Origin: VRUE01 sp963704545
GTDB lineage: Bacteria > Actinomycetota > Thermoleophilia > Solirubrobacterales > 70-9
Direction of reading: 5' to 3'
Assembly (NCBI GenBank): GCA_963704545.1
Contig: OY969915.1
Location: forward strand, 558,001-622,000
DNA: 64,000 nt
In this document: positions 1 through 8,350 of the stretch, piece by piece
Numbering within the stretch: the stretch's first letter is position 1
Layout of the letters: each line of letters begins with the position of its first letter
The notes under the pieces: generated by a model
Told to the model about the DNA's origin: nothing
What the model saw: only the letters and a program-made list of their open reading frames with translations
Databases searched by the model: none
Translations under genes and position numbers: made by a program

Positions 1-3000
1 CCACCCTCACGATCGGCGATCCCTCGACCCGCTCGCCGGCGACAGCCTCGCAGATGATGTCGACCGATTCACCCATGTAGCCATGGGGGTTCGCGTTGAT
101 CTCCAGCTCGCGGCCGACGAAGATGCCCTGGCCCTTGAGGTCTTCCTTCAGGCGGTCCGCCAGCCACAGGGCGACCTGCCGCTCGCGCTTCGGGCGCAGC
201 GGCTCGGAGTCCCAGAGGAGGGAGACCACGCCCTCCTGGCCCTGGAGCTTTTCCTGGCAGCGTTCGAGTCCAAAGATCAGGATCTCGCGAAGCTCGCGGT
301 CCGAGCGGACGTATCGTCGCCTGCCGTCCTCGGAGAGCATGATGACGTCGCGCGGCAAAGGTGGCTCCCACTCCGAGCGTTCGAAGATCTCCTCGGCGTC
401 GTGCTGGTACCGCTTGATCCCGATCATCTCGGGAAACATCGTCGCCAGGCGATTCAGGGTGTCAACCGCCTCGCGGGTCCCCTGCGCGGCGATCACGCCG
501 ATGATCCGCCACCGCCACATTCCGATTTGCTCTCGAGAACTCGGGCTGTGGACGCCTTCGATGTGCGGATCCTCGGCGGACGGGAACTGCTCCTCGACCC
601 ATAGGTAGAGCTCGACAGCGACCGCCGCCGGAAGGTTCGCCGCGATCTGCGCCTCACGTCCGGCGAGGCGCGAGACGAGGTCCCGACCGAAGTCCACGTC
701 GTCTTGCATCAGCCTCCATATCCGCTCCCACTCTGTCGTGCCCCGCTGCTCAAGTAGCACCATCGCCACCTCGGCGGCCAGCGCCCGTCGACCGGGACCC
801 CCGGAGAGCGCCCCGGGGACGACGAGCCGCCTGGCGTGTTTGAGCCCGGCGGCAGATCCGTTCGCGACCAGGATCCGCAGGAGTTCGGCACGACGATCCG
901 GATCGCGCCGGGGCCGCTTGGCGCGTCGCAGGATCACCTCCTCGAGCTCGGGAGCCCACACGCGCTCGACCAGGTTCAACGAGACGAGGGGTCGCGCGGC
1001 GCGAAGGTCGCGGTCGAGAAGTTCGGCGAAACGATCGGCTCCCTCTCGTGGGGCTTTGGAGAAAAGCTGCTGCAACATCGAGTCGTTGAAGGCGGTCTCG
1101 TCGGAGCCGATGGTCGCGTCCCGGAACCAGCCGACGATGACCGCCGCCCAGCTCTCCCAGACGGAATCGGCCAGCTGAGCGAACTTCACCTGATCGCGAT
1201 CGGCGAGCAGGCGAAGCGCGCGATAGCCAGCCCAGGCGGGCCAGAAGATCGTCTGCTGGCGTAGCCATCGCTCGGGTTCCGCGCCGCCCTCGCGCAGGTA
1301 GGACGGAGCGAAATCCAGAATGCGTTGCCGGTCGGCATCATCGATCAGCGGCCAGCCGGTCATCGCAGTGAGGTCGGAGACCAGATACTCCCGGTGGCGG
1401 CGCTCGTTGATCTCCATCCACTTGGTCGCGACCCAGAATCCATCGCGATCGCCGCCTTCGTAGTCGTCGAGCGCCGCCTTGACCCGGCCGGGAATGTCGA
1501 GATCGGGCTCTGATTCGTCGTCTTCCTCCGCCTCAGTCTCGATGCGGACGGCATGGATACGTCGCATCTCCTCAGCGACCGGCGAGTCGATCTGCACCGG
1601 TTCGAATCGTGGCCCGCTTAGCTCGTCGAGCACAGAGCTTGCGCCGAGCGCTTCCAGTATTGCCAGCTCGGACCCGCCGAGGACGGGCAGACGGTCAATC
1701 AGTTCAGCGAACGGACGCTCAAGCTCCGTGCCGCGGGCGGCACGGAGCTCTTCGAGCAACCAGTCGAAGTCGTCTGCATTCAGTAGCCTTGGTACGGCGA
1801 AGAGAACGTTGACAAGCGTCAGCTCTTCCGCGGCCATCAATGGAACTAGGCCCTCGACCAGGCTTCGCCGTGCAGCTCGCTCCACAAAGACCTCCGGGTG
1901 GTCGGTCAGCACCGAGTGGGAGAGCAGATTGCTGTTCTCGCGCACCAACGGCACGAGCGCATCGAGGAACGCCTCGCGAATGTCTTTGTCGACGACGATG
2001 GCCGGCCAGGTCGCCACGAACACCTCTTCCCGAAGCGTCGAAAGCTCGTCGGTCCCGAAGTGGGAGACGGGCACGCCCGACGCCCAGCGCAGCATGGTCG
2101 CCAGGTCGCCCGTCTCCAGGCCATCGACCAATTCGCGCGCCAGGAACATGCGATAGCCCCCGATGAAATGCTCGCGCTTCGGCTCGGTCAGTGATGCGAC
2201 AAGTTCTTCGACGCCGATCACGCCGGGCCAGAGGATCCTCAGCGCGGCCGCCTTCAGCTCGTCGTCCTTGTCCTCGTCGAGCGGCTCGGCTACGAGCGGT
2301 CGGACTCTCTCAAGCTGCGCTTCGTCGGCGAGGTCGCCGAGCGCTGAAGTGGCTGCCACGCGGACCTGAAGGTCGGTGTCTGGGTCGAGGGCGAGGTCGG
2401 TCAGCGCAGGAGACAGCGCGACTAGGCCGCATCCCGCCGCCAGGTCGCAGGCGATCTGGCGTGCCCAAGGTGAGTCGGTCCCGTCGGCGATGATCGACCC
2501 GAGGAGATCCGCGAGCCCGGGGAAGGCGAGCGAGGAAAAGGTCCGACGTAGGCGACGATCCCACCGGTCGACGGCGAGATCGCGCGCGCCCTCCATCAGC
2601 GCCTCCACGGCCCGTTCGCGCCCGCCATTGTCGAGCCCCCTCGGCTCAGAGCGAAGCAGGACCAAGGGGTCGCGATCAAGCAGCACCGCCTCGAATTCGG
2701 GGGACAGTTCGGCGAGAGACACCGCGACCTCCCGCAGCTGGGGGACCAGCTTGCCGGTCGCCCCGCCGAAGAGGAGGTCATCGCGTTGGGGCGTGGACAG
2801 GCCACCGTCAGCGATCCAACGCGCGGCCAGGAACTCGCTGTGGCTGGTCTGGGCGAACCGGCTCCGGCCGACGCCCGCGCCGGCGAAGATCGCGGTGCCG
2901 AGCGCGTCTTCCACCGCGGTCTCGTCGATATCGAGTTTTCTTTCCACCCCCACGTGCCGGTCGATCTCGCGGCCACCCGCCAGTTCGGCCAGCGTGGCTT

Positions 3001-4021
3001 CGTCGGGCCCTGGGGTGCCGGGGGCCGTTCGAATCACGCTCCGTCCGGAGAGCATCGTCGCCGCGGCGACCCTGGCGGAGACGGCCATGCGGGAAGAAGG
3101 TGAGGTCTGCCCGGTCCGCCGATCCTCGTCGGGCTCACGGCAGAGCAACTCGAGGCCCTGCTCGAAAGCGTCCGATCTCTGGGTCGGGATGCTTCCGCTC
3201 TCACGGTGGATCCCCAAGAGGAACTTCAGCGATTCGGGGACCATCGCCAGCGACTGCAGTTCGCTCGCAACGACTTCGTTGATGAACTTCTCAGGGTCGA
3301 CTTCTTCTGCCGCGGCGGCCGCTTCCACGTCGGAGCGGGTAAACGGCGCCAGCTCGCGCACCGAGAATCGCTCGCCTCCGAACCATCCACTCAACTCGTT
3401 CTCCAGCGTCTGGTGGCGATCGGCGCTGCGGCAACTGAGCCGGATGACTAGGCGCTGATGGGGTGCGTCTTCGAGGCCGCGAATCAGAAGCTTCGCGGCC
3501 GTCTCGAGCCGCATCCTCGCCTCGTCCAGCGAGTCGAGGTAAAGGTGAAGACGTCCCTCGCCTTCCCGCCATTCCTTGAACTCCTCCGAGCCGAAGATCC
3601 TCTCCTCCAGCTCCGAGGCCACCCTGGTGAAGCCGAGTTCGACCAGCAGCGCGTGGTCGCCATTCTGCAGCGAGGCGTCGCCCCGGCGGTACTCGGCCTT
3701 GAGCTCGGTCGTCTTGCCGAGCCCAGGCTCGCCGATCAGGACGAGGCAGTCGATGTCTGCCAGCTCGGAGAGTCGCTTCGCGTCAGGCGTCGCCGCCGCA
3801 AGGAAATCGGATCGATCCGTCATGAAGCCGGAATCGAGCATCGAGATTTCCTGCCCCTCTGGAAGCCAGAAGCGGTTTGCGCGGAAGCCCTCTACCGTCA
3901 CGTACCGATCTTTCCAGTCGAATCGGCGCTTCTGGGCCCTGCATCGAGGTCGCAACGTGGCGGTGCCGAACGAGGTCGCGCCCACTTGGGAGGAGGCGCG
4001 CCTTCCATAGGCTCCGATCAT
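1..4021 (-). CDS. STAND/NACHT-type P-loop NTPase with long helical-repeat C-terminal region (partial, runs off left edge)
   Basis: An uninterrupted minus-strand frame of about 1,340 codons is open from an ATG at 4021 to base 1, so the C-terminus lies outside the window. Walker A (GEPGLGKT) is near residues 97-104. Walker B of the STAND type (LYLDSLDE) is near residue 160, followed by a sensor-like LSCRSAD. After the NTPase module the protein is leucine- and alanine-rich and looks like HEAT-type helical repeats, as in NLR-like bacterial defence proteins. The N-terminal RRFDWKDRYV and RFWLPEG segments look conserved, so the start must be upstream of about 3915. ATG 4021, GTG 3985 and TTG 3955 are all possible. 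The ATG overlaps the start of the divergent HEPN gene. Role as an infection sensor is inferred from architecture and neighbours. No effector domain is visible in the part present. Confidence 0.82.
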   Translation of the reverse strand, partial: MIGAYGRRASSQVGATSFGTATLRPRCRAQKRRFDWKDRYVTVEGFRANRFWLPEGQEISMLDSGFMTDRSDFLAAATPDAKRLSELADIDCLVLIGEPGLGKTTELKAEYRRGDASLQNGDHALLVELGFTRVASELEERIFGSEEFKEWREGEGRLHLYLDSLDEARMRLETAAKLLIRGLEDAPHQRLVIRLSCRSADRHQTLENELSGWFGGERFSVRELAPFTRSDVEAAAAAEEVDPEKFINEVVASELQSLAMVPESLKFLLGIHRESGSIPTQRSDAFEQGLELLCREPDEDRRTGQTSPSSRMAVSARVAAATMLSGRSVIRTAPGTPGPDEATLAELAGGREIDRHVGVERKLDIDETAVEDALGTAIFAGAGVGRSRFAQTSHSEFLAARWIADGGLSTPQRDDLLFGGATGKLVPQLREVAVSLAELSPEFEAVLLDRDPLVLLRSEPRGLDNGGRERAVEALMEGARDLAVDRWDRRLRRTFSSLAFPGLADLLGSIIADGTDSPWARQIACDLAAGCGLVALSPALTDLALDPDTDLQVRVAATSALGDLADEAQLERVRPLVAEPLDEDKDDELKAAALRILWPGVIGVEELVASLTEPKREHFIGGYRMFLARELVDGLETGDLATMLRWASGVPVSHFGTDELSTLREEVFVATWPAIVVDKDIREAFLDALVPLVRENSNLLSHSVLTDHPEVFVERAARRSLVEGLVPLMAAEELTLVNVLFAVPRLLNADDFDWLLEELRAARGTELERPFAELIDRLPVLGGSELAILEALGASSVLDELSGPRFEPVQIDSPVAEEMRRIHAVRIETEAEEDDESEPDLDIPGRVKAALDDYEGGDRDGFWVATKWMEINERRHREYLVSDLTAMTGWPLIDDADRQRILDFAPSYLREGGAEPERWLRQQTIFWPAWAGYRALRLLADRDQVKFAQLADSVWESWAAVIVGWFRDATIGSDETAFNDSMLQQLFSKAPREGADRFAELLDRDLRAARPLVSLNLVERVWAPELEEVILRRAKRPRRDPDRRAELLRILVANGSAAGLKHARRLVVPGALSGGPGRRALAAEVAMVLLEQRGTTEWERIWRLMQDDVDFGRDLVSRLAGREAQIAANLPAAVAVELYLWVEEQFPSAEDPHIEGVHSPSSREQIGMWRWRIIGVIAAQGTREAVDTLNRLATMFPEMIGIKRYQHDAEEIFERSEWEPPLPRDVIMLSEDGRRRYVRSDRELREILIFGLERCQEKLQGQEGVVSLLWDSEPLRPKRERQVALWLADRLKEDLKGQGIFVGRELEINANPHGYMGESVDIICEAVAGERVEGSPIVRV

Positions 4022-5030
4022 GCCCAAGGATGCAGCTTCGCCCCTTGATGCACTGCTCGAAGTGGTGAGAAAGGTCTTCGAGCAGAGAGGGAAGTGGCCA
4101 ACTCGGCAGTATGTGCAGGCGGTACTCGACCAGGATTACCACCTGGATCTCGATGATGTACTCGAGGCAGCACCGCAGTCTCTCGTCTATTCCACTGGCA
4201 CCCAGGAAGGCTCTGAGGTGACCCTGACGGTCGCGGGCCTGGCGGCAGCGGGTGATAAGGAAGACGTGCAGCGCTTCGTTGAGGCACTGCGGTGGTGTGT
4301 AGCCGAGCAAATGGGCTTCCGACCGGCGGATCCTGGAAAGACGGAGCAACTTCGCTTGGAGGCCGAGCAATTCAGAAGCGAATGGACTTCCCGAGGCCAG
4401 ACGGTGACGGCGACCGAGATGGCCAAGCTGCGGGCGATGTTGACGACCGAGGGCATCTATAGCTCGATCGGCGGAGAAGGCGATAGCTGGACCGTGACCC
4501 TGGACCGCCGAAGCGTTTACCCCTACCGCGACGTGGAAACGACCGAGGATTACCTGACTGTGAAAGAGGCATCAACCGCCGCGCCGACCGAGCAAGTTCC
4601 GCAGATCGGACCGCCGGCATACGCCTCCAGAGGCCGTTTCTTCCTCACAACTGAGCTCGACGAGCTTCCCGCGAAGGTGAGGGAAGCCTGCTCGACCCTC
4701 TTCCTCGACGGCCATTTTGCGCAGGGGGTAGCTGAGGCCGCCAAGGTGATGCGGGATGTCCTGCGCGAGGCAAGCGGCCTCGACCTGGATGGCGATCAAC
4801 TGGCGGGCAAGGCCCTCAACCCGGACAACCCTTTGATCGTCCTAGGCCACCTTTCTACCGAGACCGGTAAGAGTCGGCAGCGAGGAGTGATGTTGATCGC
4901 CCAGGGGATTTTCGGCGCTGTGCGCAACCCACTCGCCCACCACCGCATAGTCCTTCGACCAGCGGAAGCCCGCCAGATGGTGGCGATGATCGCGTTTGTC
5001 GTCGAAGCCGTGGAAGCCCGCCAGATGTAA
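4020..5030 (+). CDS. TIGR02391/Ymh-type HEPN domain protein, putative defence effector
   Basis: This is a 336-residue protein. The C-terminal third (about residues 225-335) matches the TIGR02391 (Ymh C-terminal) pattern: a helical stretch with REASGLDLDGDQL, then FGAVRNPLAHH. The last motif fits R-x4-H, the HEPN ribonuclease signature (R, four residues, H). The N-terminal 60 residues (KVFEQRGKWPTRQYVQAVL) look like a small winged-helix-type module, and the middle has no recognisable family. Its ATG at 4020-4022 overlaps the ATG of the divergent NTPase gene on the other strand. HEPN proteins beside STAND NTPases are common in abortive-infection loci, so a toxic RNase or dimeric effector role is inferred. 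Convergent with the AbiV-like gene downstream. Confidence 0.78.
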   Translation: MPKDAASPLDALLEVVRKVFEQRGKWPTRQYVQAVLDQDYHLDLDDVLEAAPQSLVYSTGTQEGSEVTLTVAGLAAAGDKEDVQRFVEALRWCVAEQMGFRPADPGKTEQLRLEAEQFRSEWTSRGQTVTATEMAKLRAMLTTEGIYSSIGGEGDSWTVTLDRRSVYPYRDVETTEDYLTVKEASTAAPTEQVPQIGPPAYASRGRFFLTTELDELPAKVREACSTLFLDGHFAQGVAEAAKVMRDVLREASGLDLDGDQLAGKALNPDNPLIVLGHLSTETGKSRQRGVMLIAQGIFGAVRNPLAHHRIVLRPAEARQMVAMIAFVVEAVEARQM

Positions 5031-5122
5031 TTGACGTCGGTCGAATCCCAAGCTCGGTGTCATGTCTCCGATCTTGATCACCAAGCACGTTGTTTCGCCC
5101 GCACTTTGCTCGACCGCGCCCC

Positions 5123-5965
5123 TCAGTAGTCCGGTTGCCAGCTGGCCCTCTGGGCTTCGAGTTCCGAGATACCGACTTTCTCTTGGCTGAGGTCCAAGCT
5201 TCCCATCGGGAACGGCCAGTGGTGGATTGAGAGGCTGGCGTCGTCGGACGTCGCCTGCGCGGTGACGAGATCTCTGTCGACGAGTTCCTGGACGATCGCG
5301 TGGTTGATCGACAGGACCTCCTGCCAGTGGGTCTGTCCCCGCAGCGTGACCGACGACCAGTGGCCGGCCACGACAGCCAAGCCGTCGACGCTCGTAACGC
5401 CGAGTCGATGAAATGCGCCGACGAGCCTGCGGACCCAAGCCGTCGGTGGCGGATACATGAAGACGTCGTTGGAGGCCGGGGTAACCCAGCGATCGCCTGC
5501 CTCCTCGTGGACGTAGTCGACATAGAGGCTCTCCTCGCGTCGGGCGAGGAGCTGATTGCGGAAGATCCAGTCGACGTCGTTGGGTCCGTCCAGGTAGTGA
5601 GACGCCCGCATCGAGTCGACCAGCCTCTGTACTTCGGCGAAATCCGCCGGGCTCATCTCGGCCATCTCGACGTAGATGCATCTGGCCAAGTGCTCGGAGA
5701 AGCGGCCGAGCTGTCGCGCCAGCGCCCCATCGTCACCTTGATCCATGCGGATGAAGTCGAGGAGGATGAGCGCCTTTGCGGCCTCCTCGTCGGCCTGTGC
5801 GGAGAGGATGTCCAACCCCCTCCACCGCTCGGTCTCGGCGAGAATCGAGAGATCGTCCTCCAAGGCCTTGACCTGCGCGGCTAGCAGCTCAAGGCCCTCG
5901 GCGATCCTTGCCGGCCGCTCCTGCCGCGGAAGCTGCATCAGGCGCTTCAATGCTCTCGGGTCCAT
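5123..5965 (-). CDS. AbiV-like HEPN-fold protein, probable defence or abortive-infection gene
   Basis: This 280-residue protein is mostly helical in its first 130 residues, with LSAQADEEAAKALILLD near residue 55, the type of segment found in AbiV/HEPN families. RFSEHLARCIYVEM follows and holds a conserved-looking R and H. The segment SHYLDGPNDVDWIFRNQLL and the tryptophan-rich C-terminal half look conserved but I cannot assign them. No signal peptide or membrane segment is visible. It is divergent from the gene at 6015 with only 49 bp between starts, and convergent with the TIGR02391 gene. The AbiV assignment rests on pattern memory, not an alignment. It could be a related, unnamed HEPN family. 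Confidence 0.55.
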   Translation of the reverse strand: MDPRALKRLMQLPRQERPARIAEGLELLAAQVKALEDDLSILAETERWRGLDILSAQADEEAAKALILLDFIRMDQGDDGALARQLGRFSEHLARCIYVEMAEMSPADFAEVQRLVDSMRASHYLDGPNDVDWIFRNQLLARREESLYVDYVHEEAGDRWVTPASNDVFMYPPPTAWVRRLVGAFHRLGVTSVDGLAVVAGHWSSVTLRGQTHWQEVLSINHAIVQELVDRDLVTAQATSDDASLSIHHWPFPMGSLDLSQEKVGISELEAQRASWQPDY

Positions 5966-6014
5966 CTGGGTTCAAACTACACAGAGGTGCGTTTCCTCCA
6001 AGAGGGAGGTCTGT

Positions 6015-6821
6015 GTGAGCGAGATCGAGTGGGAGCGAGCGTTTGTCTTCCTGAACATCGCCGATCCCCTGGTGGCTTGGCTCGTATATCGAGGGGAGGT
6101 TGTATCGGCGAGCCAAATGCATGACACCGCGTTGAGCTTTTGGACGACTCAGTACCTGGCGAGACTGAATGAGGACGAAGCAAGGGCGTACCACTACCGA
6201 GCCGAGCTCGAACTCGATGCGGTTCGCCGACGTCATTACCCGACTGCGGTATCGCGACTTGCAGGCTTCTATGTGTTCCCCGACGTGGAAACGGCTCTTC
6301 GCGCTAGCCAGGCCTGGGGAGGAGGATTTCGGCCAGAGCACCTGGCGGAGGTGGCGCTGCCGCCCGGAGCACGGACGAGCCGCTACGACTCGGAGTGGAT
6401 CACCCAGCGACTGGTGGCGCAGGAAGATCTCAGCTGGGCAGAGGATTACTTCGCCGGAAATGCGCTCGGAGGTGCTCCGGTCTGGGAGATCCTCGTCGAC
6501 GGCCGCGCCTTCGTCCTCGGTACCGACCTCCGAAAGGTGGCATACGAGACTGTGAAGGAAACGTGGCCGCAGTCCCTCGCCCTGCTTGAGCTTGCCCGAG
6601 TCGGTGTCGAACTCGATTCCGACCTGGGCCTCATCGGGCCGCTGCTGGTACAGGACGGAGATCGCCTTAGGGTGAACTACGCGATGAACTTCGAGGACGC
6701 GACAGATGCTGATTTTCTCAGCCGCTTTGCCGCTTTTGAGGGTCCGAAGAACACCAACGATCTGCGGCCCGACTGCGAACTGGTGAGGCCCGATCTGAGG
6801 AAGGCGAGTTTCCTCATTTGA
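6015..6821 (+). CDS. Unrecognised 268-residue protein in the defence-like region
   Basis: The start is taken as GTG 6015 because GAGGGAGG lies five bases upstream (6002-6009) and upstream codons of the same frame overlap the divergent AbiV-like gene. The protein is soluble and acidic, with no signal peptide or membrane span. The N-terminal half has a compact run YHYRAELELDAVRRRHYP, then SRLAGFYVFPDVETAL and PEHLAEVALPPGARTSRYD. This reads like a two-domain enzyme or ART-like fold, but no catalytic signature is clear enough to name. The C-terminal 80 residues include SDLGLIGPLLVQDGDRL. The position beside two HEPN genes and an NTPase suggests a defence or toxin role by association only. Confidence 0.6.
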   Translation: MSEIEWERAFVFLNIADPLVAWLVYRGEVVSASQMHDTALSFWTTQYLARLNEDEARAYHYRAELELDAVRRRHYPTAVSRLAGFYVFPDVETALRASQAWGGGFRPEHLAEVALPPGARTSRYDSEWITQRLVAQEDLSWAEDYFAGNALGGAPVWEILVDGRAFVLGTDLRKVAYETVKETWPQSLALLELARVGVELDSDLGLIGPLLVQDGDRLRVNYAMNFEDATDADFLSRFAAFEGPKNTNDLRPDCELVRPDLRKASFLI

Positions 6822-7040
6822 ACGGCAGCCGGTCAGCACCTTGTGAAATCCGGCGGATGGGCGCTCAAGAGCTTGATGCTGCGGTGAGCGTGTGGCGCGG
6901 CGAACGTCGGCCGCAGTGCTCCTCTCGGGCGGGAGCGCACCGCTCGCATCCGCCTGCGCCCGAGGCGGCGGCTGCAAAGCGGCCGGCATAACCCGAAATC
7001 GCCGCTAATCCCTTCGCATCCCCGCTATTTCAGGCACTAG
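6822..7040. other. Non-coding gap between the unrecognised gene and the IS481 element
   Basis: These 219 bp hold no convincing gene. They end in the ACTAG that also flanks the far side of the insertion sequence. I see no clear terminator or promoter. Confidence 0.5.
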
Positions 7041-8100
7041 CTGTCCTACCCACGGACGTTGTGAACACGGCTGAGCGGCGGCCGATCTCCCAGTGAGCTG
7101 TGCGGGCGACGCCGGTTGTAGTAGCGAAGGAAGGATGCCATGGCCCTGGCGCGTTCGGTTGAGTTGGGCTAGGAGTGGGCGTAGGCCCACTCCCTCTTCA
7201 GGGTCTGGATGAAGCGCTCGACCTTGCCGTTCCAGCGCGGCGTGTAGGGCGGGGTGAGGATGTGGCGGGCGCCGTGTCGAGCCAGCTGCGCCTTGAAGGC
7301 ATTTGATCTGCGGTAGGCGAAAGCGTTGTCGCTCATCACCGCCTCGGGCGCCTTCATGCCGAGCGAAGTGAAGTGCTCGATCGCCCGGCCCAGCACCGCC
7401 GCCGCGGTGTCCCCTCCTTGATCTCGATGCTGCTCGACGTAGGCGTAGCGTGAGTGGTCGTCGATCACGCAGTGCAGGTAGACGTAGCCGACTCCGGCCC
7501 GCTTCTCGGCCCCCGTCATGTCGCGGACGCCGGTGACCGCATGCCCAGGGCGATTGAAGCGTGCCAGGCGGGCGACGTCGACGTGCAGGAGCGCTCCCGG
7601 CTCAGACCACTCATAGCGGCGGTAGGTCTCGCGGGCTGCCCTGCGCCGCTGCGAGAGGCCGTGGCGGTGCAGCACCTTCCAGATCGTCGAGCGCGACCGG
7701 CGGCAGATTCCCGCCAGGCGCCCGGGTCCCAGGCCGGTCTGCCGGCGGGCTCGCAGGACCGACTCCTCCTCGGCGGCGCTGAGCCGCCGCGGCTGGCGGT
7801 GGGGTCGTGAGGAGCGGTCGGCCAGCCAGCGCCCAGAGCTTCGTTGCTCCTCGTCGGCCGAGCGCCAGCGATGCCACCAGCGGTGGGCTGTGGCCGGCGC
7901 CACGTTGAGGGCGGCAGCTGCCGCCCTCAACGTCATCCCCGACTCGATGGCCCGCACCAATGCCAGCCGTCCCGCTGGTCCGAGAGCGGCGTTACCGTGA
8001 ACCTTCATCCGGGTCCTCCTTAGCTTGGGCGTCAGAACCGCAAGCGTCTTGGAGGGCCCGGATGGCTTCTCAGGCGTTCACAACGTGTGTGGGCGGGTCA
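7041..8100 (-). mobile_element. IS481-family insertion sequence
   Basis: Imperfect inverted repeats of about 25 bp bound the element. The left end is at 7042-7066 (begins TGTCCTACCCAC, ends ACGTTGTGAAC). The right end is at 8076-8100 and reads, reversed, TGACCCGCCCAC then ACACGTTGTGAAC. The pentamer ACTAG occurs directly outside both ends (7036-7040 and 8101-8105), a candidate target-site duplication. The single gene inside is an IS481-type DDE transposase on the minus strand with an in-frame stop near its C-terminus. The element sits between the defence-like genes and tRNA-Ala(CGC). Confidence 0.85.
7046..8008 (-). pseudogene. IS481-family transposase, interrupted by an in-frame TAG
   Basis: The first 279 codons give an N-terminal HTH region followed by an rve/DDE integrase core. 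The catalytic acidic residues are in LLHVDVARL, VMSDNAFAY and WNGKVERFIQTLKREW. A good ribosome site (AAGGAGG) precedes ATG 8008. A TAG at 7169-7171 stops the frame after REWAYAHS. The same frame then continues with the usual IS481 tail, including FLRYYNRRRPHSSLGDRPP, to a second stop at 7046-7048. The gene has therefore lost its last 40 or so residues to a nonsense change rather than a frameshift. All DDE residues are upstream of the stop, so residual activity cannot be excluded. Stop read-through or a sequencing error are alternatives. Confidence 0.85.
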
Positions 8101-8160
8101 ACTAGTGGCTCAAATGGAGAGCGCGATACGGGAGGATCGCTGGGGATTCCGAAAACGCAG

Positions 8161-8183
8161 AAGGCCCCGACTAGCAGGGCCTT
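8161..8183 (-). terminator. Rho-independent terminator of tRNA-Ala(CGC)
   Basis: The arms AAGGCCC and GGGCCTT (8161-8167 and 8177-8183) form a seven-base stem. On the minus strand the stem is followed by CTGCGTTTT, eight bases beyond the tRNA 3' end. Confidence 0.75.
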
Positions 8184-8190
8184 CCTGAAG

Positions 8191-8263
8191 TGGAGCTAGG
8201 CGGATTCGAACCGCCGACCTCCTGGGTGCGATCCAGGCGCTCTGCCAGCTGAGCTATAGCCCC
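8191..8263 (-). tRNA. tRNA-Ala (anticodon CGC)
   Basis: This is a 73-nt cloverleaf on the minus strand. The acceptor stem GGGGCTA/TAGCTCC has the G3:U70 pair that identifies alanine tRNAs. The anticodon arm is CCTGG, loop ATCGCAC, CCAGG, giving CGC, and the T arm contains GGTTCGAATCC. The CCA end is not encoded. The 3' end faces the defence-like region and the IS481 copy, so it is a candidate attachment site. Confidence 0.95.
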
Positions 8264-8350
8264 GAGTGCGCGGCTGGGAGGAACGTCCCAGGGCCCTCGC
8301 AAGGCGAAGGATAACCCCATAGGCTTTAGTTTCCCCGACGTACGCCGATC

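Noticed and set aside
83..604. Plus-strand genes in 83-3458
   Set aside because: They are antisense to a single open minus-strand frame with P-loop and HEAT-like sequence running from 4021 to base 1.
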